DNA of 35,216 nt from Leeuwenhoekiella polynyae (GCF_004104075.1 NZ_QOVK01000034.1:1-35216); one strand, 5' to 3'. Positions 24,806-34,470 are shown, counted from the stretch's first letter. Translations and numbers: made by a program. The notes: generated by a model from the sequence alone, not told the origin.

Positions 24806-26179
24806 TTAGCGACGCGAAGGTCCGTTTCTCATGTTGACATCCTGGTCTACACCAAGATAATCTTGCACAGTTCTAAAGCCGATATAACTACGAGCAGAAT
24901 CTGCATACTCATAATCTCTAGTACTTACCTGAATTAAGTAAGCAACATCTTTCCAGGAACCACCACGCACGACTTTTCGAGCATTTTTAGTATCGTTAAC
25001 GTTAGGGTTCATTGTTGAAACATATTCATATGCATTGGGATCATATGAAGACCCTACCCATTCTGCAACATTACCAGCCATATTATAAAGATCATAATCA
25101 TTAGGCTCATAAGAATCTGCTTCTACTGTATAAAGTGCTTGATCTGCGGCATAGTCACCACGCAAGGGCTTAAAGTTTGCCATAAAACAACCCCGGTCAT
25201 TTTTAGTATATGGCCCACCCCAGGGGTAGGTTGCACTTTCTAAACCACCGCGAGCAGCGTATTCCCATTCAGCCTCACTAGGAAGTCTAAAACGGTTAAC
25301 CAATTCTTGACCGCGTTCTTTTTTATAAGAGTTCTTATTGTCTGTACGCCATTGGCAAAAAGCTTTTGCCTGTTGCCAGCTAACACCTACAACCGGATAA
25401 TCATCATAAGCACTATGCCAGAAGTAATCATTATGCATAGGCTCATTATATGAGTACGCAAAGTCTTTAATCCACACCGTTGTATCTGGATAAATCTTAG
25501 TTTCTTCAGTAATTATAAAATCTTTACGAGAGCCTTTCTTCTGACGGGCAGCAGCTTCCATATCAAGATACTTATACTTAAACACAAGCTTTTCAACATC
25601 AACAGTTCGCTGACCATTATACGCTTCTTCTAACGGAATATACATCGTATCCATTACCGAAACATAATATTCGTCAGGGTAATCCATAGGATCTTCAATA
25701 AGGTCTATATCCCAATTGAGTTTGCGATCACTGTAATCATCACTTAGACTATAATAATTATCATACATGTACTGCTCGTAAGGAGTCATATTTTCTGGAT
25801 CATAATCCACAAAAGCATAATCACCTATACCCCCAGACCCAGGCGTTTCTCCCATTAGATCAGCTTCAATAGCAAGACGCGCACGTGTAACTGAATCCCG
25901 AACCCATTTCACAAATTGTCTATACTCTGAGTTGGTAATTTCGGTCTCGTCCATGTAGAAAGAGCGGACGGTGACAGTTTTTGTTGGGGCATTCTTGATG
26001 GCAGCGATGTCATCATCACTTTTACCCATTATAAAAGCCCCTCCAGAAACAAGTGTCATACCGTAGGGTTTTTCTGGATTCCATTTTTTGCCTTTTACTC
26101 CCACAAGTTCGCCACGATCATTGCGACCACAACTAACTAATAAGCTTACCATCGCAATAAATGCAATAAACTTCTTCAT
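24806..26179 (-). CDS. gldK: Gliding motility lipoprotein GldK
   Basis: The 457-aa lipoprotein (lipobox SLLVSC, Cys about 17) has an FGE-sulfatase (SUMF1-like) fold. MTLVSGGAFIMGKSDDD and FYMDETEITNSEYRQFVKW open the domain, DYPVVGVSWQQAKAFCQWR lies in the middle and LPSEAEWEYAARGG, NMAGNVAEWV and VVRGGSWKD close it. An insert of about 130 residues rich in Asp/Tyr (near 110-240) is typical of GldK. GldK anchors the GldN ring under the outer membrane; the enzymatic function of the fold is not used. It is the first gene of gldKLMN. Confidence 0.95.
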   Translation of the reverse strand: MKKFIAFIAMVSLLVSCGRNDRGELVGVKGKKWNPEKPYGMTLVSGGAFIMGKSDDDIAAIKNAPTKTVTVRSFYMDETEITNSEYRQFVKWVRDSVTRARLAIEADLMGETPGSGGIGDYAFVDYDPENMTPYEQYMYDNYYSLSDDYSDRKLNWDIDLIEDPMDYPDEYYVSVMDTMYIPLEEAYNGQRTVDVEKLVFKYKYLDMEAAARQKKGSRKDFIITEETKIYPDTTVWIKDFAYSYNEPMHNDYFWHSAYDDYPVVGVSWQQAKAFCQWRTDNKNSYKKERGQELVNRFRLPSEAEWEYAARGGLESATYPWGGPYTKNDRGCFMANFKPLRGDYAADQALYTVEADSYEPNDYDLYNMAGNVAEWVGSSYDPNAYEYVSTMNPNVNDTKNARKVVRGGSWKDVAYLIQVSTRDYEYADSARSYIGFRTVQDYLGVDQDVNMRNGPSRR

Positions 26180-26211
26180 AGGTAAATTAGGTTAAATCTA
26201 GATTTGAGACA

Positions 26212-26244
26212 GTAAACCTATCTATAAAAATGCTAAAAAGCAAT
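26212..26244 (-). promoter_or_regulatory. Candidate promoter of gldKLMN
   Basis: On the minus strand ATTG (complement of 26241-26244) is followed after 20 bases by TAGGTTTA (complement of 26213-26220), one mismatch from TAnnTTTG. It lies about 35 bases upstream of gldK. Confidence 0.45.
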
Positions 26245-26286
26245 TTTTTGATAAAAATAACATTCAAACCCAAAAAGTTTTGTTAA

Positions 26287-27453
26287 TTATATTTCATTCT
26301 TACGCTTTGCCTTATACCAACGCTCGGGAATCTCCTGATTACAAGCGTTTACGTAATCTGCTTGTGTGCAAGGTAATAACGTGTGTCGTTTTAATTTATT
26401 ATTAGCACCCTCCAAGAAAGGAATCTCAATCCACCATCTTTCAGACTTTGTACTCTTGTAAAAGCTTAAAAGCTCATCTTCAACAGGTACGCTATAGTGC
26501 AAAAATTCTGTATCCCGATCTGTAAGCGACTCTTTTATGCGGTAGTTTACCCCCTCAATAAAGTACCAAATAAGCTGCGCCACTAATGCAGCTGCAGTCT
26601 CGGTTCGGCCTGCCAAAACATATTCAAAAATCCCAAAAACACTCACACGATCACTCAATCCCGCATAACGTGTTATAGCGCATGCCTCCCTACCATTCAA
26701 ACCATTTACATGTTCAGGATGCATGTAACCCAAAACCTCAGCCTGTAAAGCAGAAAGATCTAAACTCACTACATCTGCATCTCGCATAACGGGCTCAACA
26801 CTACTCAAATCTGAAGTAATATTACCCAACCTAAATGAGTCAAAGAACAACTTTTCCATCAGGTCTATTTCCTCCTGACTGTTGTAATAGGTTTGATATG
26901 CTAAACTGGAATAATTAAAAAGATTATAAGGCTGGTCGACGATGATTTTTCCGACAAATGACTTATTTGTCATGGGCAAGCTACTATCTCCCAAGTCAAA
27001 ATCACCATCTACATTTACCAGGTTCACCATCTGATCCAATTCATCGTAAGCACGATACAGCGCATACGTTAAATCCTGAGTACCTCCTAAAATCACAGGG
27101 ATGATATCGTTTTTAACCAGTTGAGCAACTATAGACCTTAAAGCATATACGGTATCTGAAATACTTTCACCCGCATCTAAATCACCCAAATCACCAATTG
27201 TTGTATGCCAATTACCCGGAAATAATTTGTATAATGCTTTACGTACCGAAGTAAAATCTACAGGAATATCAATTTGATCTACCGCCCCTCGATTTTCCCG
27301 AACTCCAATAATGGCTATCTGCAGCTCTACCAGCTCCGGCAAACCATCTTGACGAGAGTGAATTTTAATCTGTGAAAACAAACTTTGTTCGTGCAATAAA
27401 GCGGCGTGAGCAATCACTGCGTCAGATACCGGAAGTAAATTTTCAAATGCCAT
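26287..27453 (-). CDS. Arginase/formimidoylglutamase-fold protein with degenerate metal site
   Basis: The 388-aa protein aligns in order with the ureohydrolase fold, but the metal-binding signatures are altered. GGxH is GGTQ (residues 123-126). DAHxD is DGDFD (149-153). SxDxDxxDP is SLDLSALQAE (230-239). Only some Asp ligands remain, so a normal binuclear manganese site looks impossible. Automatic annotation would say formimidoylglutamase or arginase. No hut gene is nearby; it sits three bases after topA and just upstream of gldK. A structural or regulatory role linked to gliding or T9SS is possible but unproven. Confidence 0.8.
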   Translation of the reverse strand: MAFENLLPVSDAVIAHAALLHEQSLFSQIKIHSRQDGLPELVELQIAIIGVRENRGAVDQIDIPVDFTSVRKALYKLFPGNWHTTIGDLGDLDAGESISDTVYALRSIVAQLVKNDIIPVILGGTQDLTYALYRAYDELDQMVNLVNVDGDFDLGDSSLPMTNKSFVGKIIVDQPYNLFNYSSLAYQTYYNSQEEIDLMEKLFFDSFRLGNITSDLSSVEPVMRDADVVSLDLSALQAEVLGYMHPEHVNGLNGREACAITRYAGLSDRVSVFGIFEYVLAGRTETAAALVAQLIWYFIEGVNYRIKESLTDRDTEFLHYSVPVEDELLSFYKSTKSERWWIEIPFLEGANNKLKRHTLLPCTQADYVNACNQEIPERWYKAKRKNEI

Positions 27454-27456
27454 GAA

Positions 27457-29979
27457 TTACTTCTTTTTTGCTGTTGTTTTTTTTCGAGTTGCTTTTTTGG
27501 CTGTAGTTTTTTTAGCCGCTTTTTTCTTAGGCTTCGGACCTTGTTTTTCTAAAATATCTTTCACCTCTTCTAAAGTGAGCTTTTGCGCATCTACCGTTTT
27601 AGGCAATTCTATTTTTACTTTCCCTTTTATAATATTAGAACGTCCCCAACGCGCTTTTTCAACACGTATTCCTTCTTCTTCAAAATTGTGAATAACCTTC
27701 TCGCGCTCTTTTTGCTTTTTATCTTCAATTAACTGAACAATATCTTCATCTGAAAGATTATCAAAGTCGTACTTTTTATTGACATTGATAAAAATACCGT
27801 TCCACTTTAGATAAGGACCAAAACGGCCCACTCCTTTTTGCACAGGTAAATCTTCATAATGATAGATAGGAGCATCTGCTTTTTGCTTCTCCTTAATATA
27901 TTCTACAGCTTCATCGTATTCTACTTCAAGAGGATCTCTTCCTTTAGGCAAAGAAACATAGGCTTTACCGAATTTCACATAAGGACCAAAACGCCCATTA
28001 TTTACCTGAACCTGCTCCCCTTCAAATTCTCCTAAATCACGAGGAAGCTTAAACAAATCCATTGCTTCTTCAAAAGTGATACTTTCCAATTGTTGATCTG
28101 GTAATAACCCTGCAAACTGAGGCTTCTCCTCATCTTCTACGGAACCTATCTGCACCATTGCTCCGTATTTGCCTAAACGCACACTTACAGGCTTTCCTGT
28201 TTTAGGGTCTGTACCCAAAACACGCTCCCCCACTTCACGCTCAGCATTTTCAGCAACATCTTTTACTTGTGGATGAAAGTCTTTATAAAAATCTTTCATC
28301 ATCTTAGTCCACTCCTCATTCCCTTCAGCAATCTCATCAAAATTCTCTTCGACTTTTGCTGTAAAGTTGTAGTCTAAAATATTTTCAAAGTGATTGACCA
28401 AGAAGTCATTCACTACCATACCTACATCGGTAGGCACGAGTTTCCCTTTATCCGAGCCTACTTTTTCAGTAAGCTTTTCAGCTTTTACCGCTCCTTTTTT
28501 CAAAGTCAGCAAGTCGTATTCTCGCTCTACCCCGTCTACATTTCCTTTTTCAATATACTTTCTATTCTGAATAGTAGTAATTGTAGGCGCATATGTTGAC
28601 GGTCGTCCAATACCTAACTCTTCTAATTTCTTTACCAAAGATGCTTCAGTATACCGATAAGGCGCTCTTGTAAAACGCTCTGTTGCGGTTATCCAAAGAT
28701 TATCTAAAGCCTCTCCTTCTTTTAATGGAGGTAGAATTCCGCTTTCTTCCTGATCCTCATCATCAGTTCCTTCCAGATACACTTTTAAGAAACCATCAAA
28801 TTTGATCACCTCACCATTTGCCGTGAAATTAGAAGGATGCTTTGAAGAAGCAATCTGCACATTCGTTCGCTCTAGCTTAGCCTCACTCATTTGAGAAGCA
28901 ATCGCACGTTTCCAAATCAACTCGTATAAACGAGCCTGATCGCGATCTATATTTACACTATGTTTACTAAAATCTGTAGGCCTTATCGCTTCGTGAGCTT
29001 CCTGAGCCCCTTTACTCTTACCTTTATAATTACGCTCTTGATGGTATTTCTCTCCATACGCCGAAATAATCTCGTTTGCTGCTCCTTGTTTAGCATCCTG
29101 AGAAAGATTCACACTATCAGTTCTCATATAGGTAATAAGTCCCGCTTCATATAATCGCTGAGCCATATTCATGGTCTTGCTCACCGAAAAGTATAATTTA
29201 CGCGCTGCTTCCTGTTGTAAAGTTGAAGTCGTAAACGGCGGTGCCGGATTTTTCTTAGCAGGTTTAGTCGTTAAAGCTTCAACCTTAAAAGTTGCATCGG
29301 TATTAGCTTCTAGAAATTCCTCTGCCTCTTTCTTAGTATCTAAATTTTTCGGAAGCTTTGCTTTTAAGGTTTTACCCCCTGCATTAGCAAATTCAGCATC
29401 TACTCTAAAATAATCTTCTGTATTGAATGCTTGTATCTCCCGCTCACGCTCCACAATAAGCCTTACAGAAACCGACTGCACACGACCTGCAGAAAGACCT
29501 CCTTTAACTTTTCTCCAAAGAACCGGAGAAATCTCATACCCTACTAATCTATCTAAAACGCGACGCGCTTGCTGCGCATTAACCAAGTTGTAATCTATGT
29601 CACGCGGACTTTCAATAGCTTTTAAAATTGCCTTCTTTGTAATTTCAGAAAAAACAATTCTTTTTGTTTTAGACTTATCAAGCTTCAACTCTTCGGCTAA
29701 ATGCCAGGCAATTGCTTCTCCTTCCCGGTCCTCATCACTCGCAAGCCATACTGTCTCAGCTTTATTTGCTAAATCTCTCAGCTTTTTTACAACTGATTTC
29801 TTGTCTTTGTTAACTATATATTTGGGCGAAAAATCACCTTCTACATCTACTCCAAGTTCTTTTGTTGGTAAATCTGCAATGTGACCAAAACTACTTTCTA
29901 CCTTATAATCTTTCCCAAGAAATTTCTCTATAGTTTTTGCCTTTGCAGGTGACTCAACAATTACCAGATTTTTTGCCAT
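27457..29979 (-). CDS. topA: DNA topoisomerase I (type IA)
   Basis: The 840-aa enzyme relaxes negative supercoils. The Toprim domain shows KNLVIVESPAKAKTIEKFLG at the N-terminus and SDEDREGEAIAWH (81-93). The active-site tyrosine is Tyr 284 in GLITYMRTDS. EAHEAIRPTD and LGIGRPSTYAPTI belong to the catalytic core. C-terminal repeats (GRFGPYVKFGKAYVSLPKG, GRFGPYLKWNGIFINV) replace the four-cysteine zinc fingers of the E. coli enzyme. The last 30 residues are a Lys/Thr/Ala-rich basic tail, as often in Bacteroidota. It heads the transcription unit with the arginase-fold gene. Confidence 0.96.
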   Translation of the reverse strand: MAKNLVIVESPAKAKTIEKFLGKDYKVESSFGHIADLPTKELGVDVEGDFSPKYIVNKDKKSVVKKLRDLANKAETVWLASDEDREGEAIAWHLAEELKLDKSKTKRIVFSEITKKAILKAIESPRDIDYNLVNAQQARRVLDRLVGYEISPVLWRKVKGGLSAGRVQSVSVRLIVEREREIQAFNTEDYFRVDAEFANAGGKTLKAKLPKNLDTKKEAEEFLEANTDATFKVEALTTKPAKKNPAPPFTTSTLQQEAARKLYFSVSKTMNMAQRLYEAGLITYMRTDSVNLSQDAKQGAANEIISAYGEKYHQERNYKGKSKGAQEAHEAIRPTDFSKHSVNIDRDQARLYELIWKRAIASQMSEAKLERTNVQIASSKHPSNFTANGEVIKFDGFLKVYLEGTDDEDQEESGILPPLKEGEALDNLWITATERFTRAPYRYTEASLVKKLEELGIGRPSTYAPTITTIQNRKYIEKGNVDGVEREYDLLTLKKGAVKAEKLTEKVGSDKGKLVPTDVGMVVNDFLVNHFENILDYNFTAKVEENFDEIAEGNEEWTKMMKDFYKDFHPQVKDVAENAEREVGERVLGTDPKTGKPVSVRLGKYGAMVQIGSVEDEEKPQFAGLLPDQQLESITFEEAMDLFKLPRDLGEFEGEQVQVNNGRFGPYVKFGKAYVSLPKGRDPLEVEYDEAVEYIKEKQKADAPIYHYEDLPVQKGVGRFGPYLKWNGIFINVNKKYDFDNLSDEDIVQLIEDKKQKEREKVIHNFEEEGIRVEKARWGRSNIIKGKVKIELPKTVDAQKLTLEEVKDILEKQGPKPKKKAAKKTTAKKATRKKTTAKKK

Positions 29980-30046
29980 ATTGCTTTTTTGAAAATTTGC
30001 CCTAAATAGACCTCGACAAGTCTACGTTATTCTGACTTTAGATTCG

Positions 30047-30054
30047 CAAAAGTA
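30047..30054 (-). promoter_or_regulatory. Candidate -7 box of topA
   Basis: The minus strand reads TACTTTTG, a full match to TAnnTTTG, about 68 bases upstream of the topA start. A TTTG lies 25 bases further upstream, longer than the usual 19, so the call is weak. Confidence 0.35.
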
Positions 30055-30198
30055 GTAGAAAATTTATTATTGAGACCTACAAAGCTATAACGACCCTACA
30101 GAAATCCTGTTTAAAGCCCCCGCTCCTAGCGGTTTATTCTGTCATTAATTATATCTTAAAATTCGAAAAATCCTTTTTTAATTTCACCCTAATGACAC

Positions 30199-30229
30199 TT
30201 TGTCACAACATCTGTTAATCGTATCTTTG
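30199..30229 (+). promoter_or_regulatory. Bacteroidetes-type promoter of miaB operon
   Basis: TTTG (30199-30202), exactly 19 bases, then TATCTTTG (30222-30229) is a perfect match to the Bacteroidetes housekeeping consensus. It lies 30 bases upstream of the miaB start. The -33 box overlaps a small palindrome TGACA-CTT-TGTCA (30193-30205). Confidence 0.8.
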
Positions 30230-30258
30230 CGCACTATTTTTAGGTAGCAGTACGTATT

Positions 30259-31704
30259 ATGGAGAAGATAATTGACGAAAACAAGCAAGGAGAAGCTTTG
30301 GTTCTCGAACCACAAACTACAAACACTAAAAAGCTGTTTATAGAAAGTTATGGTTGCCAGATGAACTTTAGCGATAGCGAGATTGTAGCATCTATACTTG
30401 CCAATCAAGGATACAATACTACAACTTCACTTGAAGATGCAGATCTGGTTCTGGTAAACACCTGTTCTATCAGAGACAAAGCAGAACAAACAGTTCGCAA
30501 GCGTTTAGAGAAATACAATGCCGTTAAAAAAGATAACCCTAAAATGAAAGTGGGTGTTCTGGGCTGTATGGCAGAACGTTTAAAAAGTAAATTTCTAGAA
30601 GAAGAAAAAATCGTTGACCTTGTAGTTGGTCCTGACGCTTATAAAGACTTACCTAATTTATTAGACGAGGTCGAAGAAGGTCGCGACGCGATCAATGTGA
30701 TTCTATCTAAAGAAGAAACTTACGGTGATGTCTCACCAGTACGCCTACAAAGTAATGGGGTTACCGCATTTGTAAGCATTACCCGCGGTTGTGACAATAT
30801 GTGTACATTCTGCGTAGTACCTTTCACAAGAGGACGGGAACGCAGCAGAGATCCGCAAAGCATTGTAGAAGAGGTAAATGATCTAGCTGCAAAAGGTTTT
30901 AAAGAAATCACCCTTTTGGGTCAAAACGTTGACAGTTATTTATGGTATGGTGGCGGTCTCAAAAAAGATTTTGAGAAAGCCAGTGCTATGGCAAAAGCTA
31001 CTGCTGTAGATTTCTCACGATTGTTAAGTCTTGTTGCCGAAGCTCAACCTAAAATGCGTATTCGTTTTTCTACTTCTAATCCTCAGGATATGACGCTCGA
31101 TGTGATTAGAACAATGGCAAAGTATCCTAATATCTGCAAATACATTCACTTACCGGTGCAAAGCGGTAGCGATCGTATTCTTAAAGAAATGAATCGCCTG
31201 CACACGCGTCAGGAATATTTTGAATTGATAGATAATATTAGAGAGATTATGCCAGACTGTGCGATCTCTCAAGATATGATCACCGGCTTCCCAACCGAGA
31301 CCGAAGAAGATCATCAAGACACCTTGAGTTTAATGGAGTATGTGAAGTATGACTTTGGATTTATGTTTGCGTATAGTGAACGCCCGGGAACTATGGCTGC
31401 TCGAAAACTTGAGGATGACATCCCTCTAGATGTAAAAAAACGCCGTTTAGCAGAAGTGATCGCTCTTCAACTAGAACACTCTCATTACAACACGCAAAAA
31501 CAGGTGGGTAAAATTGTTGAAGTCCTTATCGAAAAAGAATCTAAGAAAAGTGACGCCGAATGGTCTGGTCGCACCTCTCAAAATACCGTAGCAGTCTTTC
31601 CAAAAGAAGATTATAAAGTAGGTGACTTTGTTAATGTAGAAATTAAAGACTGCACAAAATCTACCCTTTTAGGTAAAGCTATAGGTTATTCTGAAAATAA
31701 TTAA
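30259..31704 (+). CDS. miaB: tRNA-2-methylthio-N6-adenosine methylthiotransferase MiaB
   Basis: MiaB adds a methylthio group to i6A37 of tRNAs reading UNN codons. The 481-aa protein has the three domains in order. The N-terminal UPF0004 domain has cluster cysteines Cys 33 (ESYGCQMNFSDSE), Cys 69 (VNTCSIRDKA) and Cys 103 (LGCMAERL). The radical SAM domain has CDNMCTFC (Cys 178, 182, 185) followed by TRGRERSRDP. A C-terminal TRAM domain spans about 410-475 (VGDFVNVEIKDCTKSTLLGK). It is the first gene of the plus-strand unit that runs to lptE or beyond. Confidence 0.96.
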   Translation: MEKIIDENKQGEALVLEPQTTNTKKLFIESYGCQMNFSDSEIVASILANQGYNTTTSLEDADLVLVNTCSIRDKAEQTVRKRLEKYNAVKKDNPKMKVGVLGCMAERLKSKFLEEEKIVDLVVGPDAYKDLPNLLDEVEEGRDAINVILSKEETYGDVSPVRLQSNGVTAFVSITRGCDNMCTFCVVPFTRGRERSRDPQSIVEEVNDLAAKGFKEITLLGQNVDSYLWYGGGLKKDFEKASAMAKATAVDFSRLLSLVAEAQPKMRIRFSTSNPQDMTLDVIRTMAKYPNICKYIHLPVQSGSDRILKEMNRLHTRQEYFELIDNIREIMPDCAISQDMITGFPTETEEDHQDTLSLMEYVKYDFGFMFAYSERPGTMAARKLEDDIPLDVKKRRLAEVIALQLEHSHYNTQKQVGKIVEVLIEKESKKSDAEWSGRTSQNTVAVFPKEDYKVGDFVNVEIKDCTKSTLLGKAIGYSENN

Positions 31705-31713
31705 TCAATTAGA

Positions 31714-32973
31714 ATGGAATCAGTTCACGCTATTAAACAACGTTTTGGGATTATTGGAGACGATCCTAAACTCAACCGCTCTATTGAGAAAGCTATACAG
31801 GTTGCACCTACCGATATTTCTGTATTAGTTACCGGAGAAAGTGGTGTGGGTAAAGAGAGTATTCCGCGTATTATTCACTCCTTATCACACCGCAAACACA
31901 ATAAATATATTGCTGTTAACTGTGGTGCCATTCCTGAAGGAACAATAGACAGTGAGCTTTTTGGTCACGAAAAAGGTGCTTTTACCGGAGCAACATCAAC
32001 GCGAAGTGGTTATTTTGAAGAGGCTGATGGTGGAACCATTTTTTTGGATGAAGTTGGTGAATTGCCGCTACCCACTCAGGTTCGTTTACTGCGTGTATTA
32101 GAAAACGGCGAATTTTTAAAAGTAGGTTCGTCTAAAACACAAAAGACCGATGTTCGCATTGTGGCTGCAACAAACGTAAAAATGTTTGATGCCATCCAGA
32201 AAGAGCGCTTTAGAGAGGATCTGTATTACCGTTTAAGCACGGTAGAGATCAACCTTCCGCCCTTGCGCGATCGTAAAAATGATATTCATTTATTGTTTAG
32301 AAAATTTGCTTCAGACTTTGCCAATAAGTATAAAATGCCCACCATTCGCCTCGATGATGATGCAGTAAATGTTCTGTTGAAATTCCGCTGGTCTGGTAAC
32401 ATAAGACAGTTGCGTAACGTTGCTGAGCAAATTTCTGTACTCGAGCAAACGCGCCAGATTTCCGCAGAAAAATTAAGAGCTTATTTGCCGGATACCGGTT
32501 CTAATTTACCGGCTGTAGTAGGACAAACTAAAAAGAGCGAAAGCGATTTTAGCAGTGAGCGCGAAATTCTTTACAAAGTACTTTTTGACATGAAAAGTGA
32601 CTTGAACGACTTGAAGAAACTCACCCTTGAGTTGATGGAAAATGGCAATAATGCTTCAGTTAAGGAAGAAAATAAATCACTGATCAAGAAGATTTATAGC
32701 GAAGATGATTCTGATGCTTACGAAAGTGCAGAAGACATCACCGAGGTATTGCAATTACCAGAAGAGTCTGTGGTAAGCAACTCTCAGATGGCAGACAAAT
32801 ACCATTTTGCGGAAGATGTTGAGGAAGAAGAAACGCTCTCTTTACAAGAAAAAGAACTTGAATTGATCGAAAAATCTCTGGAGCGCCACAGTGGGAAACG
32901 CAAGGCAGCTGCTAAAGAATTAGGCATCAGCGAGCGCACCTTATATAGAAAAATCAAACAATACGATTTGTAA
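31714..32973 (+). CDS. Sigma-54 interacting transcriptional activator
   Basis: The 419-aa protein begins directly with the AAA+ domain, with no receiver or PAS domain in front. Walker A is GESGVGKE (41-48), the sigma-54 contact loop GAFTGA (88-93) and Walker B GTIFLDEVGEL (108-118). SGNIRQLRNVAEQI follows near 230. An acidic linker of about 120 residues leads to a Fis-type HTH (RHSGKRKAAAKELGISERTL). It would activate RpoN-dependent promoters; without a sensor domain, control may come from expression or a partner. It starts 9 bases after miaB and precedes lptE. Confidence 0.93.
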   Translation: MESVHAIKQRFGIIGDDPKLNRSIEKAIQVAPTDISVLVTGESGVGKESIPRIIHSLSHRKHNKYIAVNCGAIPEGTIDSELFGHEKGAFTGATSTRSGYFEEADGGTIFLDEVGELPLPTQVRLLRVLENGEFLKVGSSKTQKTDVRIVAATNVKMFDAIQKERFREDLYYRLSTVEINLPPLRDRKNDIHLLFRKFASDFANKYKMPTIRLDDDAVNVLLKFRWSGNIRQLRNVAEQISVLEQTRQISAEKLRAYLPDTGSNLPAVVGQTKKSESDFSSEREILYKVLFDMKSDLNDLKKLTLELMENGNNASVKEENKSLIKKIYSEDDSDAYESAEDITEVLQLPEESVVSNSQMADKYHFAEDVEEEETLSLQEKELELIEKSLERHSGKRKAAAKELGISERTLYRKIKQYDL

Positions 32974-33021
32974 CGCAATGCCAGACAGCTTGCTGCGTTT
33001 AAAAGACACCACTTATTCAAT

Positions 33022-33537
33022 ATGAAAAAACTTCAAATCGTACTTTTATTTTTTAGCTTTATATGCTTTAATAGTTGTGGCTTCTACTCGTTTACTGGCG
33101 CAGACATAGGTAGCGCTGAGTCGTATTACGTAAGCTATTTTCAGAATAACGCTCCTATTGTAGAGCCGGGGATTGACCGTAGATTTACATTTGCTCTATC
33201 TGATTTAATTCAGAATCAAACCAGCTTAAATCTGGCTACAAATGCTGCCAATGCAGATCTAATTTATGAGGGCGAAATTGTAGATTATTACATCGCTCCA
33301 CAAACCGCTACCTCTGATAACGTCGCTGCTCAGAACCGCATTACCATTGTAATTCTATGTCGATTTACAAACAAAACCATAACAGACGGTAGCGCAGATT
33401 TTGAAAAACGTTTTTCATTCTTTGTAGATATTGCGGGTACTGCGCAGCCTGTGGGAGCCGTTTTAGATGGTGCGATAGAAGAAATTTACGAGCGAATCAC
33501 ACAAGATATTTTTCAGGAATCTTTAGCTAACTGGTAA
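33022..33537 (+). CDS. lptE: LPS assembly lipoprotein LptE
   Basis: The 171-aa protein has a lipoprotein signal (lipobox CFNSC, Cys about 19) directly followed by GFYSFTGADIGSAESYYVSY, the usual LptE opening in Bacteroidota. The rest is an alpha/beta fold (IDRRFTFALSDLIQNQTSLN, ADLIYEGEIVDYYIAPQ). LptE plugs LptD and helps place lipopolysaccharide in the outer membrane. Its stop is followed without a gap by the next gene. Confidence 0.88.
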   Translation: MKKLQIVLLFFSFICFNSCGFYSFTGADIGSAESYYVSYFQNNAPIVEPGIDRRFTFALSDLIQNQTSLNLATNAANADLIYEGEIVDYYIAPQTATSDNVAAQNRITIVILCRFTNKTITDGSADFEKRFSFFVDIAGTAQPVGAVLDGAIEEIYERITQDIFQESLANW

Positions 33538-34470
33538 ATGAATACTAAGACGTTTACATCCCTTTTAGAACACCCGGATCGTGTTACACCAGAGCAGACA
33601 ACTCAGCTAAAAACGATTATAAAAGAGTTTCCTTTTTTTCAGGCAGCTCGGGCGCTCCAATTAAAAGGTTTGAAAAACGAAGACAGTTTTCTTTACAACA
33701 ACCAGCTCAAACAGACCGCAGCACACACACAAGACCGCACGGTTTTATTTGATTTTATTACTTCTGAAATATTCAATCAAAGCGACATCAGCCAGCAGAT
33801 AAAATCTCAAGAAGCTTACCTGCACAATATGCCGGTTTATGATGCCGTAGATGTTTCTGCTGATATGGAGGCCGAAGAGTTGGTAAAGGCCAATCAGGTT
33901 TTATCTAAAGACTTTTTTATACCAAAAGAAGCTTCAGAAGAACCTGAAACCACACCAGAAGCTAACGCAGAAGAGCAGTTACAAATCGGTAAACCTTTAG
34001 ATTTTAATCCAGCTGAAACACATTCATTTGGAGAATGGTTAAAACTAACTTCTTTCAATAAAATCAACAGAGTCGAAACCACTGAAGAAGTTGCAGAAAA
34101 AGAAAGCAACCATGAGGCTTTAAAACAACAGGAAATTGAACACAAACCACTTCCTGAACGCACTACTTACGAAACAGATGATGACCCGGAACGTACGCGT
34201 CGTTTGGAGCTTATTGATAAATTTATAGAGCGCAATCCCAAAATAAAAGTGAGTCCACCAGACTCTTCTTTTAAAAAGACCAACTTAGAAGATCGCTTTC
34301 AGCCCAACGACAGCCTGATGACAGAGACCTTAGCTCGGGTCTATGTAGAGCAAAAAAACTTTTCAAAAGCTAAACAAGCTTATCGGATTTTAAGTTTGAA
34401 ATATCCGGAAAAAAGTGGTTTCTTTGCAGACCAAATTCGGGCAATAGAGAAATTGCAAGAAAATAAATAA
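33538..34470 (+). CDS. TPR-containing hypothetical protein
   Basis: The 310-aa protein starts at the base after the lptE stop. The N-terminal part (PDRVTPEQTTQLKTIIKEFP, FFQAARALQLKGLKNED) is helical. The middle is acidic and low-complexity (EASEEPETTPEANAEEQ). The C-terminus holds a TPR-like pair (TETLARVYVEQKNFSKAKQA, YRILSLKYPEKSGFFADQI). No signal peptide is seen, so it is probably cytoplasmic. It is conserved between lptE and secG in related flavobacteria as I recall; function unknown. Confidence 0.75.
   Translation: MNTKTFTSLLEHPDRVTPEQTTQLKTIIKEFPFFQAARALQLKGLKNEDSFLYNNQLKQTAAHTQDRTVLFDFITSEIFNQSDISQQIKSQEAYLHNMPVYDAVDVSADMEAEELVKANQVLSKDFFIPKEASEEPETTPEANAEEQLQIGKPLDFNPAETHSFGEWLKLTSFNKINRVETTEEVAEKESNHEALKQQEIEHKPLPERTTYETDDDPERTRRLELIDKFIERNPKIKVSPPDSSFKKTNLEDRFQPNDSLMTETLARVYVEQKNFSKAKQAYRILSLKYPEKSGFFADQIRAIEKLQENK

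Noticed and set aside
26287-27453. Functional hutG (formimidoylglutamase) in histidine breakdown
   Set aside because: Key metal ligands are missing and no hut genes are nearby.
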